Shown: positions 8,452-18,917, numbered from the stretch's first letter. The stretch: DNA of 64,000 nt from Flavobacterium sp. JAS (GCF_020991455.1 NZ_JAJMOX010000005.1:310001-374000), one strand, 5' to 3'. Made by a program: numbers and translations. Notes: a model not told the origin generated them from the letters alone.

Positions 8452-8483
8452 AAAAAAGCCCAATATCAAAAAGATACTGGGCT
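8452..8483 (-). terminator. Terminator of the fructan operon
   Basis: Read on the minus strand, an 11-bp stem AGCCCAGTATC / GATATTGGGCT (one G-T pair, 5-base loop) is followed by TTTTTTG. It lies 65 bases beyond the fructokinase stop codon, at the end of the seven-gene fructan operon. Confidence 0.85.
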
Positions 8484-8548
8484 CACCTTCAAAAAACAAA
8501 CTTTTCAAATTAATCAAAAGTAAGTGTCAACTATTGAAACAATAGAAA

Positions 8549-9454
8549 TTAAATTTTAATTCCTGATATTAAATTTTCAATTTTAGAATGCAAAATCTCT
8601 GGGTTTGCTCCCGGAGCTTCGGCTACTAATGCCCCCACTGCACAAGCAAAATCGATTGCTTTTTGCGGTTCTTTTCCCGTAAGTAATGAACTTATTAAAG
8701 CTGCTAAAAATGAATCTCCTGCGCCTACTGTATCGGCAACTTCAACAGGATAACCTGGATTTTCAAAGATTTGACCATTCCACATTAACAAAGCTCCATG
8801 TTTTCCTCTGGTAACACACATTGCGGTTACTTTGGTTCTTTCTGCAATAAAATGCATATTGTCTTCTAAACTGGCAAACGGTGACTTCATCTCTGCAGTA
8901 ATCTCTAATAATTCTTCATCATTGAACTTAATAAAATCAGAAGAGTGCATTAATTGCTCCAGCATTTCATAAGAATAGTGCGGTTTTCTTAAATTAACAT
9001 CAAAAACCTTATAGGCTTTTGTTTGCAGTAATTCTTCCAAAGATTTCCTTGAAACATCATCTCTGCAAACCAGACTTCCATAAATCAGAACATCGGCGTC
9101 CAATGCTGTTTTCTTTGCAAAATCATTTAATACAATCTTATCCCAAGCCGATGGATAACTGATTTCATAACTTGCCGAGCCACGTTCGTTTACGGTTACG
9201 TTTACCAAACCAGTTGGAAATTCCTCCGATTCAATAATCGCAGCTGTTTCAAGACCTAAACTTTTTACCTGATTTATAATTGCTTTTCCATCTTCATCAT
9301 TCCCTACACAGCTAATCATGGCTACTTCGCAGCCTAGTGTCTTCATGCGCAGTGCTACATTGAGCGGTGCGCCGCCAATCTTTTTTTCATTGGCAAAAAC
9401 ATCCCAAAGCACTTCTCCGTAGGCCACCGCCTTAAGGTTTTTTCCGTTATTCAT
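8549..9454 (-). CDS. Fructokinase (PfkB/ribokinase family)
   Basis: A 301-residue cytoplasmic sugar kinase. The N-terminal substrate motif is visible as KIGGAPLNVALRMKTLG (about residues 25-41) and the C-terminal PfkB signature as DTVGAGDSFLAAL with the catalytic Asp247. It should phosphorylate fructose released by the GH32 enzymes and imported by the MFS transporter, feeding fructose 6-phosphate to glycolysis. It is the last gene of the operon, 23 bases after the GH32 lipoprotein and before the terminator. The equivalent in the B. thetaiotaomicron levan locus is BT1757. Confidence 0.9.
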   Translation of the reverse strand: MNNGKNLKAVAYGEVLWDVFANEKKIGGAPLNVALRMKTLGCEVAMISCVGNDEDGKAIINQVKSLGLETAAIIESEEFPTGLVNVTVNERGSASYEISYPSAWDKIVLNDFAKKTALDADVLIYGSLVCRDDVSRKSLEELLQTKAYKVFDVNLRKPHYSYEMLEQLMHSSDFIKFNDEELLEITAEMKSPFASLEDNMHFIAERTKVTAMCVTRGKHGALLMWNGQIFENPGYPVEVADTVGAGDSFLAALISSLLTGKEPQKAIDFACAVGALVAEAPGANPEILHSKIENLISGIKI

Positions 9455-9477
9455 TCTAAAATTATTTTATATTAATG

Positions 9478-11049
9478 TTATTCTGGTCTTGTAATCTGAA
9501 GATTAGAAAAGGTACTGTTTTGTCCTTCAGCAATTAATCCCCATTTATTTTGATCTCTTCCGTAAATACGATTCGTTAAAGCTATTTTTCCGTTAATGTA
9601 AAGTACTAAAACGCTTCCTTCTGTAATTATTTCAATATTATATTTGGTACTCGTCTGAAATTGAAATGGCATTTCGGTTACTTCCTGTCCTGCAGAGTTA
9701 TAGCCTACAACTTTACCTTTTGCCATATCAAAAACAATCTTATAATAACTTCCGGCATCATTGGTATGGAAAACAAATCCTGTAGTTCCTGCATCATTTG
9801 AGAATGTAACTTCTGCTTTTATTTTGGCTTTTTTACCTAAAGCTTTAAAAGTTGCCATTGCTTTTTCTGTTGTGCCTGATAAAGTATAAGTTCCATTATT
9901 TGCTGTTACATTTGTTGTCATTGCATCAACTTCGACATTACCGCTTTTTTTCGAAAATAAATCTTTAACAGATTGTGGTGCCTGAGTTCCTAATGTTCCA
10001 TCGCTATTTTGAATTAGTTCGTGAATCACCATATTCCCAGCCCAATCTTTATTTCCTAAATCATTTTCGGGTGTTTTTCTGGCATTCCATCCAAAAACAT
10101 ATCTTTTATTTCCGTCAGAAGCGGTCTTACCGGCATAAAAATACTCTCCGTCAATCCTATCATTTTCAGGTTTGATCCATGGTCCGTTGATAGAAGCTGC
10201 CATTCTGTAATGTGTTCCTTTATTAGCACTCCAGTTTTCAGAAAACATCAAATACCAATAATTCCCTATTTTAAAAATATCGGCACATTCCATCATCAAA
10301 TAATTATCCTGCGGTGTTGTGGTATAAATTGGCACCTGAACATCCCATTTTCCTGATGCCGGATCAGCAGTTGTAAAATGCAGTAAAACCGCTTTTCTAC
10401 CTGGCTCCGTCTGTGTACTAACCAACATCGAGTACTTTTTTAGCTCATCATTATAAAAAACATGCGGATCCCTGAAATCGTAATTATAATATCCTGCCGG
10501 CGCTGTAATTTTAAAAGCCGGCAGTTTAGTCCAATTTTTCAAATCAGAACTTGTTGCACACAAAACACTTTCTCTGGCATTTGATTGTACAAAAGCCGGA
10601 GTTTCATTATGTCCTGTATAATAAAAGTAATACAAAGAGCCCTCTCTTACTACTGATCCTGTGCCAATGGCAAAATCAGGATCAGTAGTTTTTCCATATG
10701 GAATCATTTGCCCTTCATAGGCAAAATGAGCCAAATCGGTACTTAAATATTCATGGATATCATGAAAACCTTTTCCAGCAGGTTTATTCTGCGCGTCATG
10801 AAGGAAATAAATATGGAATTTTCCATTGTCGAAAAAAGGCATAATATCTCCTGTATAACCCGCACTGTAATACGGATCACTTGCCCCCATCCATTGTGAG
10901 GGCGGAACGGGGAAAATGCTTGTTATCTCAGAATTTCCTCCTGAGATAGAACCTCCAATATACTTATCGTCCTGACTGCAGGAAACAAGCGAAAAGAAAA
11001 CAGAGGCTATGGTTATTATATTTCTATATTTCATTTTTGTTGATTTCAA
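9478..11049 (-). CDS. GH32-family fructan hydrolase, lipoprotein (possible endo-levanase)
   Basis: A 523-residue lipoprotein with lipobox LVSC (Cys24), so likely surface-anchored. The five-bladed GH32 domain occupies about residues 55-365. RDP (193-195) and EC (Glu254, acid/base) are conserved; the nucleophile motif is the divergent GYTGDIMPFF (Asp68) instead of WMNDPNG. A C-terminal concanavalin-like sandwich (about 375-520) follows. The divergent nucleophile region and the position next to the DUF4960 protein suggest the surface endo-acting enzyme of a levan locus (compare BT1760), while the GH32 at 17310-18917 is the exo-enzyme. Endo action is an inference. Confidence 0.82.
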   Translation of the reverse strand: MKSTKMKYRNIITIASVFFSLVSCSQDDKYIGGSISGGNSEITSIFPVPPSQWMGASDPYYSAGYTGDIMPFFDNGKFHIYFLHDAQNKPAGKGFHDIHEYLSTDLAHFAYEGQMIPYGKTTDPDFAIGTGSVVREGSLYYFYYTGHNETPAFVQSNARESVLCATSSDLKNWTKLPAFKITAPAGYYNYDFRDPHVFYNDELKKYSMLVSTQTEPGRKAVLLHFTTADPASGKWDVQVPIYTTTPQDNYLMMECADIFKIGNYWYLMFSENWSANKGTHYRMAASINGPWIKPENDRIDGEYFYAGKTASDGNKRYVFGWNARKTPENDLGNKDWAGNMVIHELIQNSDGTLGTQAPQSVKDLFSKKSGNVEVDAMTTNVTANNGTYTLSGTTEKAMATFKALGKKAKIKAEVTFSNDAGTTGFVFHTNDAGSYYKIVFDMAKGKVVGYNSAGQEVTEMPFQFQTSTKYNIEIITEGSVLVLYINGKIALTNRIYGRDQNKWGLIAEGQNSTFSNLQITRPE

Positions 11050-11055
11050 GATAGA

Positions 11056-12453
11056 TTAATTTTTAGCCAAATAGTTGATACTATTTTGCGTTAAAAGCTT
11101 GATATTACCAATGAACTCATTTGCTTGACTTGGAACACCGCTGCTGTTGGTTTCGTTATACCAATCATAAGCTCCCATCGAAATCACGATTACATTTTTA
11201 TTAGTTCCTGTATTTGGGAATTCCGCAATGGTAACCCTTCCGTCAAGATTATTATCCCAGGCTTCACTCGCTAAGTTGGTTCCGCCAGTTTGGTTTCTCC
11301 AGCCTTCTCCGTTAACATAACCACCCCATTCCGGTACAAACCACCATGCGGTATGATTTAGTCTGAAAGTTCCGCTTTGTAATAAATTTGCTTTTCCGGT
11401 TTCATACGTTGTCAATCCTTCAAAAATTGGGTGATTCTCGCGTCCTACAAAAGACATTCCCCAAGAGTTTCCATCAACAAATCCATTAGGTGGAAAATCT
11501 CCAAAAACATTATTCGGTCCTTTTCCTGAAGGAACAATTCCTAAAGCATCTACATATTGTGAAGCAAAAGATGTCAAAAGTAAATTTCCTCCGTTAGCTC
11601 TAAAATTCTTTAAAGCAGCAGTAACAGCAGGTTTATAGGCAATTGCGGGTAAATTAGCTGCTGAATCAAAATGCCACCAAATTACATCAACAGTACTTAA
11701 ATCCACTCCATTTTGAATACTGTCAAACGAAATGTATTTTGCTCCAGTAAAAGTGGAGAAGAACCAATCGGCGGCAGTAATTTCATCCAGATTTGTAATT
11801 TCGGCTCTTGTTGCGGCAGTTCCTAAAAAAGCAACAACTAAACCTGTTACCGGAACTCCAACATTAGCGGTATAATTCACGCTTTTTCCATTAGATGTTA
11901 TTACAAAAGTTACTGCGTTTGTAAAATCAATTGTCGCTCCGGAAGCAGGCGAAATAGAAACACCATCTGTTACTTCGATAACTGGTTTTAAGGCGGTTAA
12001 ATTAGTGCCTTCCGGTAAGGTCATGGTAATAGTTTTATTACCATCGTTTACGGTTGCTACAACTCCATTAATGGTAAAGCTCTTAATTGGACTTAAAACT
12101 ACTGTCGTAACGGTGTAGTCTTTGTACAAATTGCCATTTGTAACTCTAAACTTTACAGCATTTGTAAAATTAGCCAATACTGTTACATCTAAATTTGATG
12201 CTGCACCTTGTTCAAGTATCATTTCAGGTTTTACCGCTGTGATGTCAGATCCATAAGGCATCGTGATATTAATTTTCCCTGTTTTCTGATCAATTTGACC
12301 TGCTACTCCATTTATTTTAAAAGAAGTAACATTAGACGGTGAATTCACATCAAAACCGCCATTCTCAAAACTGTTTTCACAGGCAGTAATCGTAAAAATA
12401 ATTACCAATACTACAGACACTTTCGCCCAATATTTATATATAAATTTTCTCAT
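11056..12453 (-). CDS. Fructan surface glycan-binding lipoprotein (DUF5018 repeats + DUF4960)
   Basis: A 465-residue lipoprotein (TITAC lipobox, Cys25). Two tandem DUF5018-like beta-sandwich repeats, each starting SFKING or SFTINGV (about residues 44-120 and 125-200), precede a C-terminal DUF4960 domain (about 205-465). This architecture is that of the surface glycan-binding protein next to SusD in levan loci (BT1761 in B. thetaiotaomicron). It probably captures fructan on the cell surface for the SusCD complex. It lies between SusD and the GH32 lipoprotein with spacings of 20 and 6 bases. DUF4960 is typical of levan rather than inulin loci, which is the main reason to favour levan. Confidence 0.8.
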   Translation of the reverse strand: MRKFIYKYWAKVSVVLVIIFTITACENSFENGGFDVNSPSNVTSFKINGVAGQIDQKTGKINITMPYGSDITAVKPEMILEQGAASNLDVTVLANFTNAVKFRVTNGNLYKDYTVTTVVLSPIKSFTINGVVATVNDGNKTITMTLPEGTNLTALKPVIEVTDGVSISPASGATIDFTNAVTFVITSNGKSVNYTANVGVPVTGLVVAFLGTAATRAEITNLDEITAADWFFSTFTGAKYISFDSIQNGVDLSTVDVIWWHFDSAANLPAIAYKPAVTAALKNFRANGGNLLLTSFASQYVDALGIVPSGKGPNNVFGDFPPNGFVDGNSWGMSFVGRENHPIFEGLTTYETGKANLLQSGTFRLNHTAWWFVPEWGGYVNGEGWRNQTGGTNLASEAWDNNLDGRVTIAEFPNTGTNKNVIVISMGAYDWYNETNSSGVPSQANEFIGNIKLLTQNSINYLAKN

Positions 12454-12473
12454 ATTGATGTTCTTAAAATAGA

Positions 12474-14165
12474 TTAATAACCTGGATTTTGTTTGTATAA
12501 TCCCTGGCTGAAATTAATTTGTTTGAGTGGAATTGGACAATATTCTTCTTTATGCGCATCAAAAAAGGCATCTTGATAATAAGTGCGTTTTGTTTTTTCG
12601 CCTGCATAAAAGTCATTCATTACCTGATCTGTAACACCCCAACGAACAAGATCAAAGAAACGATTTCCTTCCATAGCCAATTCTAAACGACGCTCCCAAC
12701 GCAAAGCTTTACGGGCGAAATCCTGTGTCCAATTGCAATTAACTCCATCCACATAAGTATTGATTTTAAAATTGTGAACGTACGGAAGTCGTCCTGTACT
12801 TTGAGCTGCGCGTTCCCTAATCTGATTAATTAATGGTAAAGCTTCCAATTCTCTTCCCAATTCAATTAAAGCCTCAGCGCGGATCAAAATCACATCTGCG
12901 TAGCGAATTTGAATTCTGTTTTTTGAATTTCCATAAAATGGATCAATATTAACCACACAACTACAAGTAGGTGCTACATTTTCTTTTAATGAAGCAAAAT
13001 ATCCGTAAGTTCCAGGAGATCTAACCCAAGCCTCAACGTATAAAAGTTCAGGGTCATATTTATAAGGTAGTCCCGGCATAGCAACGGTGTGATACAATCT
13101 TGGATCAACTGTATTGGCGTCTATATTTTTATAATCAAAATCCTGATTGTTATAGGTATCAAATTCAGGTAAACCATTAGCACCTGTTTTAAAAGCATTC
13201 ACTAAGTTTTGACTTGGTTTATGAAAATCACAGCATCCTAATCCCTGAGGAGTTGAGAGCACATCTGAAAAGTTTAATCTTCCGTATAAAGTTCCATCAT
13301 TATCTGAAAATTGAATTGAGAAAATAGATTCAGGGCCATTTTCATAATTTCCCGGTAAAAAATTATTGGCAAAATCAGGTTCTAAAGTTGCTTTTCCAAT
13401 TACTTTATCAGTTGCTGTAATTACTTCCTGTAAATGTTTCTGATTGATTCCTGTAACTGCAAACGTTTCATCTTGCGTATAAGCCTGATATAATCGAGTT
13501 TTTGCCAAATAAGCGTAAGCAGCTTTTTGAGTCGCACGTCCAACTTGTGGTTGAGTTTCCGGCAAACCGTCGGCTGCAGCCTGAAAATCTTCTGCAATTT
13601 TGTTCCAAAGGTCTTCGTTTGAAAGTGCTTTATTGGAGATCGTTTTATACTCTTCTACCGGAATATCCTCTGTGATATAAGGGACATTTCTGAACATAAT
13701 TTTTAGCATAAAATAAAAATGTCCTCTTAAAAAACGCATCTCAGCCATACGTGTTTTCTTTAGCGGATAATCTGCTTCTGAAATTTGTTCTAAGGCTTTC
13801 AAAGCTTTATTAGCTCTTGAAACGCCCACATAACTGATGTACCAAAAAGAATCTAATTCGCCAAAATCCGATCTGATATTATTCGAAACTTCAAAAAAGT
13901 GAAAATCCTGAATATCGTTAGTTCCGCTTCCGCCTTTGTAAGCATCATCAGAACGCACATTTCCAAAAGGCCACAAACTATATGGCGAATCATAGTGATC
14001 GTTACCTAATTGCGCATAAGCGGCATTCATAAATCCTTCTACTGTTTCCGGTGTCACAATATCTTTTTCTGACAACACTCCACGCGGATCATTTTCCAGA
14101 AAATCTGAGCAGGAAGCAAATATCCCCAGTACCAAAAACCCTGTTATATATAATATCTTTTTCAT
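12474..14165 (-). CDS. SusD-family nutrient-binding lipoprotein
   Basis: A 563-residue lipoprotein (FASC lipobox, Cys19) with the SusD-like N-terminal TPR region and RagB/SusD C-terminal domain; the C-terminus has the usual RWERRLELAMEGNRFFDLVRW segment. It caps the SusC barrel encoded immediately upstream and binds fructo-oligosaccharides at the surface. Twenty-one bases separate it from SusC. Confidence 0.93.
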   Translation of the reverse strand: MKKILYITGFLVLGIFASCSDFLENDPRGVLSEKDIVTPETVEGFMNAAYAQLGNDHYDSPYSLWPFGNVRSDDAYKGGSGTNDIQDFHFFEVSNNIRSDFGELDSFWYISYVGVSRANKALKALEQISEADYPLKKTRMAEMRFLRGHFYFMLKIMFRNVPYITEDIPVEEYKTISNKALSNEDLWNKIAEDFQAAADGLPETQPQVGRATQKAAYAYLAKTRLYQAYTQDETFAVTGINQKHLQEVITATDKVIGKATLEPDFANNFLPGNYENGPESIFSIQFSDNDGTLYGRLNFSDVLSTPQGLGCCDFHKPSQNLVNAFKTGANGLPEFDTYNNQDFDYKNIDANTVDPRLYHTVAMPGLPYKYDPELLYVEAWVRSPGTYGYFASLKENVAPTCSCVVNIDPFYGNSKNRIQIRYADVILIRAEALIELGRELEALPLINQIRERAAQSTGRLPYVHNFKINTYVDGVNCNWTQDFARKALRWERRLELAMEGNRFFDLVRWGVTDQVMNDFYAGEKTKRTYYQDAFFDAHKEEYCPIPLKQINFSQGLYKQNPGY

Positions 14166-14186
14166 GTTTTTTGATTTAATCTTTTA

Positions 14187-17100
14187 TTATAAAGTAAAAT
14201 TAAGACCTGCTGTAAAAGTCGTTGGCTGCGGATATCCAAATCCTGCATTCTCAGGATCTACACCCGTGAAACTCTTAGCATCAATGATCAATAAATTTTG
14301 TCCGCTTATGTAAAATCTAAAGCTATCGAAATTGATTTTTTTCAATAAATCTTTTGGTAAACTGTATCCAAATTGCAAAACACGCAGTTTAAGATAATCT
14401 CCTTTTTCTACATAATAAGTTGAAAATCTTGATTCGGCATTTCTATCAACCGTCGTTAAAGCCGGAATAGTAGAATTTGGATTATCCAATGACCATGCAT
14501 TAAGCAAACGTGTTCCTTTATTAGATCCTACATCATCAACACTCCAGAAATCAGTTTGATATTTGGCATTATTGATTACATCAACATCACTTGCTCCTTC
14601 CCAGAAAGTGGTAAAATCCCAATTTTTATACCCTAAACTTAAATTAATTCCATAGGTTAATCCCGGATTTGGATTTCCTATCCAAGTACGATCTTTATCT
14701 GTTATGGTTCCATCTCCATTTAAATCTTTGTAACGAATTCTACCAAGGCCTTTTCCTTCCTGATTGGCCGAATTATCAACTTCGCTCTGACTTTTAAACA
14801 ATCCATCAGTAACATAACCGTACATAGAGTTAAATGGACGTCCCAGAATATTATCATTTAGTCCGTCTCCTCCATAATTATTTTTTACCTCATCCGGTAA
14901 TTGTGTAATCTTATTTTTGTTTGCCGAAATATTTCCTGAGATATCATATTTCAATCCAAATGATGTTTCATCATGGTATCCTAAAGAAAATTCCCATCCT
15001 TTATTTTCCATTGAAGCACCGTTTACCCAACGATTTCCTCCTTCACCAATTACTCCTAAATAAGCCGGCAAAACCAGGATATCATCAGTTTTCTTGCTAT
15101 AATAATCAATAGATCCACTTAATTTTTGCTTGAATAAACCAAAATCTAAACCTATGTTGGTTTGAGTTGTAGTTTCCCATTTTAAATCATCATTTCCGGA
15201 TTGCGTTGCTATAAAACCAGAAGGAAGCAAACCGTTTCCGTTTCCTGCAATATCATAAGCGGTACCGTAAGACGTTGCCCAAGTTGGGCTTCCTCCTGCG
15301 TAACTAGCTAAGTAAAGACTGTAAACAGCAGTGTTGCTGATTTCCTGATTTCCAGTCTGCCCCCATCCTGCACGAAGTTTTAAATCAGAAAAAACAGGTG
15401 CATTATTTTTGATGAAATTTTCATTAGAAATTCTCCATCCTGCAGAGACTGCCGGAAAGGTTCCGAATTGATTGTTTTTACCAAATCGAGAAGAACCATC
15501 ACGACGAATTGTAGCCGAGAATAAGTAACGGTTATCAAACTCATAATCTGCTTTTCCAAAATAAGAAAGCAATGAATATAACGTAGAAGTTCCGCTTGTA
15601 AACGATTCTCCTGTTCCTGCATCAGGATACATATAATCAGGCGTTTCGATCAAAAAGTCATTTTTACGCAAAGTTGTCGTGTCAAAAACGTCTTTATACA
15701 TCTCTGTTCCAGCCATTAAATTCACGTTGCTTTTCCCGAAATTCAAACTATAAATTGCCGTATTGGTCCAAGTCCACTTATCACTTACAGATTGGTCAAT
15801 AGTAACCGATGTCTGATCGTTTTGCAGATATCCGGACTTATAACTTCTTTGCAGCGTACGTTTTTTATAAAATCCGTAATCAATACCAAAACTACTCTTG
15901 ATATGAAGATTCTTGATAATCTCTAAATCAGCATACATATTTCCAAAAAGACGTAAATAATCATACTTATTGTCTTTGTTATATTCTAAAAGACGAACCG
16001 GATTTTGTCTGTCATTCATTCCACCAACTGGTCCTCCCCATCCTTTTCCGTCAACAGTGTGTACGGGAATAATTGGCAAAGCACGAAGCGCCGGATCTAA
16101 AACTCCCGGATCTGTAATTTCATTAGTACGAGTCATCGAGAAGTTTTCTCCGATAACCAATTTCCCGCCAAAATACTTATAAGAACTGTTCATTCTTGCA
16201 GAAATTCTTTCAAAATCAGTTGTTTTTACAACACCTTCATTTCCATAATAACCCAAAGAAAAAACGTAGCTTCCTTTGTCTGAGGCATTAGAAACAGATA
16301 AATCATAAGATTCTGCGACTCCTGTTTGCGAAATTGCATCGTACCAATCTGTATTAGATGATTTCAAAGTTTGAGCAGCATCTAAATATTCCGGAACCAA
16401 AACTTTGTTTAACTGTGGTTTGTTATTGTTTACAGTCCAGTCAAATTGATAGCTCACGTTATTATTATTCGGGTTCAATCCATCGTTAATATTTGCCTGC
16501 CATAAAGCCTGACCAAATTGATCCGCATTTAGCACTTTTTGTTTTCTGGAATAATCAGAAATTGAAGTATAGGTACTGAAATTGATTCTCATTTTACCTT
16601 CTTTTCCTTTTTTGGTTGTGATGATAATTACTCCGTTTGAAGCACGAGAACCATAAATACTTGCCGAAGATGCATCTTTTAAAACCTGAATGGATTCAAT
16701 ATCATTTGGGTTCAATTCATGCATTCCTGATTTTGTAGGCATTCCGTCAATTACATAAAGAGGATCTGTGTTGTTTAAAGTTCCAACACCACGAATTACC
16801 ACTTTTGTATTAGCTCCACTTGGAGATCCATCAGAAGAAACTTTTACTCCCGCTACCCTTCCTTGCAGCGCTTTAATTGGATTTGGTTCTGGCTGTTTCA
16901 TGACGTCCTTCATGTTTACAACAGCAACCGCTCCGGTAATATCTGTTTTCTTTTGTTTTGAATATCCTGTTACAACAACTTCATTAAGCTGATTGTTATC
17001 AACTTTTAAAGTTATATTTAATGTTTTTTGCCCTTTTACGGAAATGGATTGTGGTGCATATCCAATAAAAGAAACAACAATTATAGCATCTGAATTTATA

Positions 17101-17291
17101 TTCCCGAAAGAAAAATTTCCATCAAAATCTGTTACTGTACTGGTATTTGTACCCGAAATGAGTACGGTTGCTCCCGGAAGCGGCATTCCGTCATCTGACG
17201 AAATTACTGTTCCTTTAATCCCGCTTTCCTGCGCTGTCATCATCAGCATTGGAAAGAAGAAAAATAGAAAATAAATTATTTTACTTTTCAT
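14187..17291 (-). CDS. SusC-family TonB-dependent fructan transporter
   Basis: A 1034-residue outer-membrane protein: signal peptide, carboxypeptidase-regulatory-like domain (about residues 24-105), plug domain (about 115-225) with YVIDGMP and IESIQVLKDASSASIYGSR, then a 22-strand beta-barrel ending in Phe-Thr-Leu. With SusD it imports fructan oligosaccharides into the periplasm using TonB energy. It is the third gene of the operon, 18 bases after the exo-GH32 gene. Confidence 0.95.
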   Translation of the reverse strand: MKSKIIYFLFFFFPMLMMTAQESGIKGTVISSDDGMPLPGATVLISGTNTSTVTDFDGNFSFGNINSDAIIVVSFIGYAPQSISVKGQKTLNITLKVDNNQLNEVVVTGYSKQKKTDITGAVAVVNMKDVMKQPEPNPIKALQGRVAGVKVSSDGSPSGANTKVVIRGVGTLNNTDPLYVIDGMPTKSGMHELNPNDIESIQVLKDASSASIYGSRASNGVIIITTKKGKEGKMRINFSTYTSISDYSRKQKVLNADQFGQALWQANINDGLNPNNNNVSYQFDWTVNNNKPQLNKVLVPEYLDAAQTLKSSNTDWYDAISQTGVAESYDLSVSNASDKGSYVFSLGYYGNEGVVKTTDFERISARMNSSYKYFGGKLVIGENFSMTRTNEITDPGVLDPALRALPIIPVHTVDGKGWGGPVGGMNDRQNPVRLLEYNKDNKYDYLRLFGNMYADLEIIKNLHIKSSFGIDYGFYKKRTLQRSYKSGYLQNDQTSVTIDQSVSDKWTWTNTAIYSLNFGKSNVNLMAGTEMYKDVFDTTTLRKNDFLIETPDYMYPDAGTGESFTSGTSTLYSLLSYFGKADYEFDNRYLFSATIRRDGSSRFGKNNQFGTFPAVSAGWRISNENFIKNNAPVFSDLKLRAGWGQTGNQEISNTAVYSLYLASYAGGSPTWATSYGTAYDIAGNGNGLLPSGFIATQSGNDDLKWETTTQTNIGLDFGLFKQKLSGSIDYYSKKTDDILVLPAYLGVIGEGGNRWVNGASMENKGWEFSLGYHDETSFGLKYDISGNISANKNKITQLPDEVKNNYGGDGLNDNILGRPFNSMYGYVTDGLFKSQSEVDNSANQEGKGLGRIRYKDLNGDGTITDKDRTWIGNPNPGLTYGINLSLGYKNWDFTTFWEGASDVDVINNAKYQTDFWSVDDVGSNKGTRLLNAWSLDNPNSTIPALTTVDRNAESRFSTYYVEKGDYLKLRVLQFGYSLPKDLLKKINFDSFRFYISGQNLLIIDAKSFTGVDPENAGFGYPQPTTFTAGLNFTL

Positions 17292-17309
17292 GAGGTTAGT
17301 GGTTTTTAG

Positions 17310-18917
17310 TTAGTTTATATTTAATTGGTTAATTACTAGGTTGCTCAGTTCAACTCCTTGGTTTGAAGAAACTGATAGAGAAGTAAATGGCTGGTTTGTG
17401 AAAAAGATTTCGGTTATTACTTTTTCGCCATTATTGTAAAATATTTCAATAGATGTTTTGTCTAAAATGATTTTAAAAAAACCTTCTTTTTGGTTTCCAT
17501 CTAAAATTGCTTTGGTAATTGTTGAAGCAAACTTTTCAGAGAAATCATTTTTTCCTGCTTTCGAGCGATCTGTAAATAAATAGTGCTCTGAATTATTGAT
17601 CCCGAAAGTCAACGATTCTCCAATTGCATTTGAAAGTGTAAAAGTGTACGTATCCTGTTTTAAGTTTTTTAAATTAAAATTGACAATTGCCTGAGTCAAA
17701 TCAATTTTTCCTGCTTCAAGAATTGAAAGTTTTCCTTTTCCTTTCAGACTCTTTTCTTTGATTGTTTTAGAAACATATTTATTGATTTCTTTCACGGGAT
17801 TACTGATCAGACTATAATCATTTCCTTTTTTTACCAACTGAATTTCGCGGGCAATTGTCGTGCTGCTTCTCCATGCAAATGTTGGAACATCTTGCGCATA
17901 CTCCCAGTTAGACATCCACCCGATAAATAATCGACGTCCGTCAGCACTTGGAACATTATTCCAGGTTACACCGGCATAATTATCTTTTCCGTAATCGATC
18001 CAAACAGCTTTTTCCTGTTCTACCCTTTTGGCAAAATTGGAATCTAATGTAAAAATCATTCCATCAAAATCTCCAATAAAATATTGTGTTCCGGAACCTC
18101 CGTTAGCGCCACCCGGATTTAAACTCTGAATTAAAACCCATTTGGTTTCATTGGTTCCTTTAACTTTTATCGGAAAGAAATCCGGACATTCCCAAACACC
18201 TCCGTGAGCTCCGATATTTTTTCCGAAATCAGATAAATATTCCCAGTTTTTAAGATCTTTAGATTTATAAAACTGAGATCGGTCCTGAGCTGCCAAAACC
18301 AATATCCATTGTTTATGGTTTTCATCCCAGGTCGCTTTTGGATCACGAAAATCACGAATTCCAGGATTTTTCACGACAGGATTTCCTTCCTTAAATTTCT
18401 GCCATGTAAAACCATTGTCATTCGAATAGGCAATATCCTGCTGCTCAACATCGATTTTGTTTTCTTTTTCTTTTATCATGTCATGCAGCGTATAAATCGC
18501 CACAATCGGAGCTGTTTTTCCCGTTCCTAAACCAGAAGTATTCTTTGTATCTACAACAGCACTTCCTGAGAAGATGTATTTATCTTTATCGGGATAAATC
18601 GCAATGGGCTGTTCTTCCCATTTAATTAAATCTTTACTAATAGCATGTCCCCAATGCATTGGTCCCCATTTATTTCCGTCAGGATAATACTGATAGAACA
18701 AATGATAATATCCATTAGAATAGAACATTCCGTTAGGGTCATTCATCCATCCTTTTTTTGGTGTAAAATGAAAATGAGGACGGTACATTTTTTCTTCTGC
18801 AGAAGTTGAAACTGTAGCTTCTGTTTTTTGAGCCACAGCCGAATATGGTTTACAGCCTACTATTGAAAGTACGAGTGCACTATAAAATGTCAGCGATAGA
18901 TGTTTCTTTGATTTCAT
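17310..18917 (-). CDS. GH32 exo-fructosidase (levanase/inulinase type), lipoprotein
   Basis: A 535-residue enzyme with lipobox IVGC (Cys22). Canonical GH32 motifs are all present: WMNDPNG (nucleophile Asp60), FRDP (190-193) and WECPDFF (acid/base Glu243), followed by the C-terminal GH32 beta-sandwich (about 370-535). It should release fructose from fructan oligosaccharides, probably in the periplasm. Its start codon lies inside the end of the MFS transporter gene (38-base overlap), suggesting coupled translation. Confidence 0.92.
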   Translation of the reverse strand: MKSKKHLSLTFYSALVLSIVGCKPYSAVAQKTEATVSTSAEEKMYRPHFHFTPKKGWMNDPNGMFYSNGYYHLFYQYYPDGNKWGPMHWGHAISKDLIKWEEQPIAIYPDKDKYIFSGSAVVDTKNTSGLGTGKTAPIVAIYTLHDMIKEKENKIDVEQQDIAYSNDNGFTWQKFKEGNPVVKNPGIRDFRDPKATWDENHKQWILVLAAQDRSQFYKSKDLKNWEYLSDFGKNIGAHGGVWECPDFFPIKVKGTNETKWVLIQSLNPGGANGGSGTQYFIGDFDGMIFTLDSNFAKRVEQEKAVWIDYGKDNYAGVTWNNVPSADGRRLFIGWMSNWEYAQDVPTFAWRSSTTIAREIQLVKKGNDYSLISNPVKEINKYVSKTIKEKSLKGKGKLSILEAGKIDLTQAIVNFNLKNLKQDTYTFTLSNAIGESLTFGINNSEHYLFTDRSKAGKNDFSEKFASTITKAILDGNQKEGFFKIILDKTSIEIFYNNGEKVITEIFFTNQPFTSLSVSSNQGVELSNLVINQLNIN

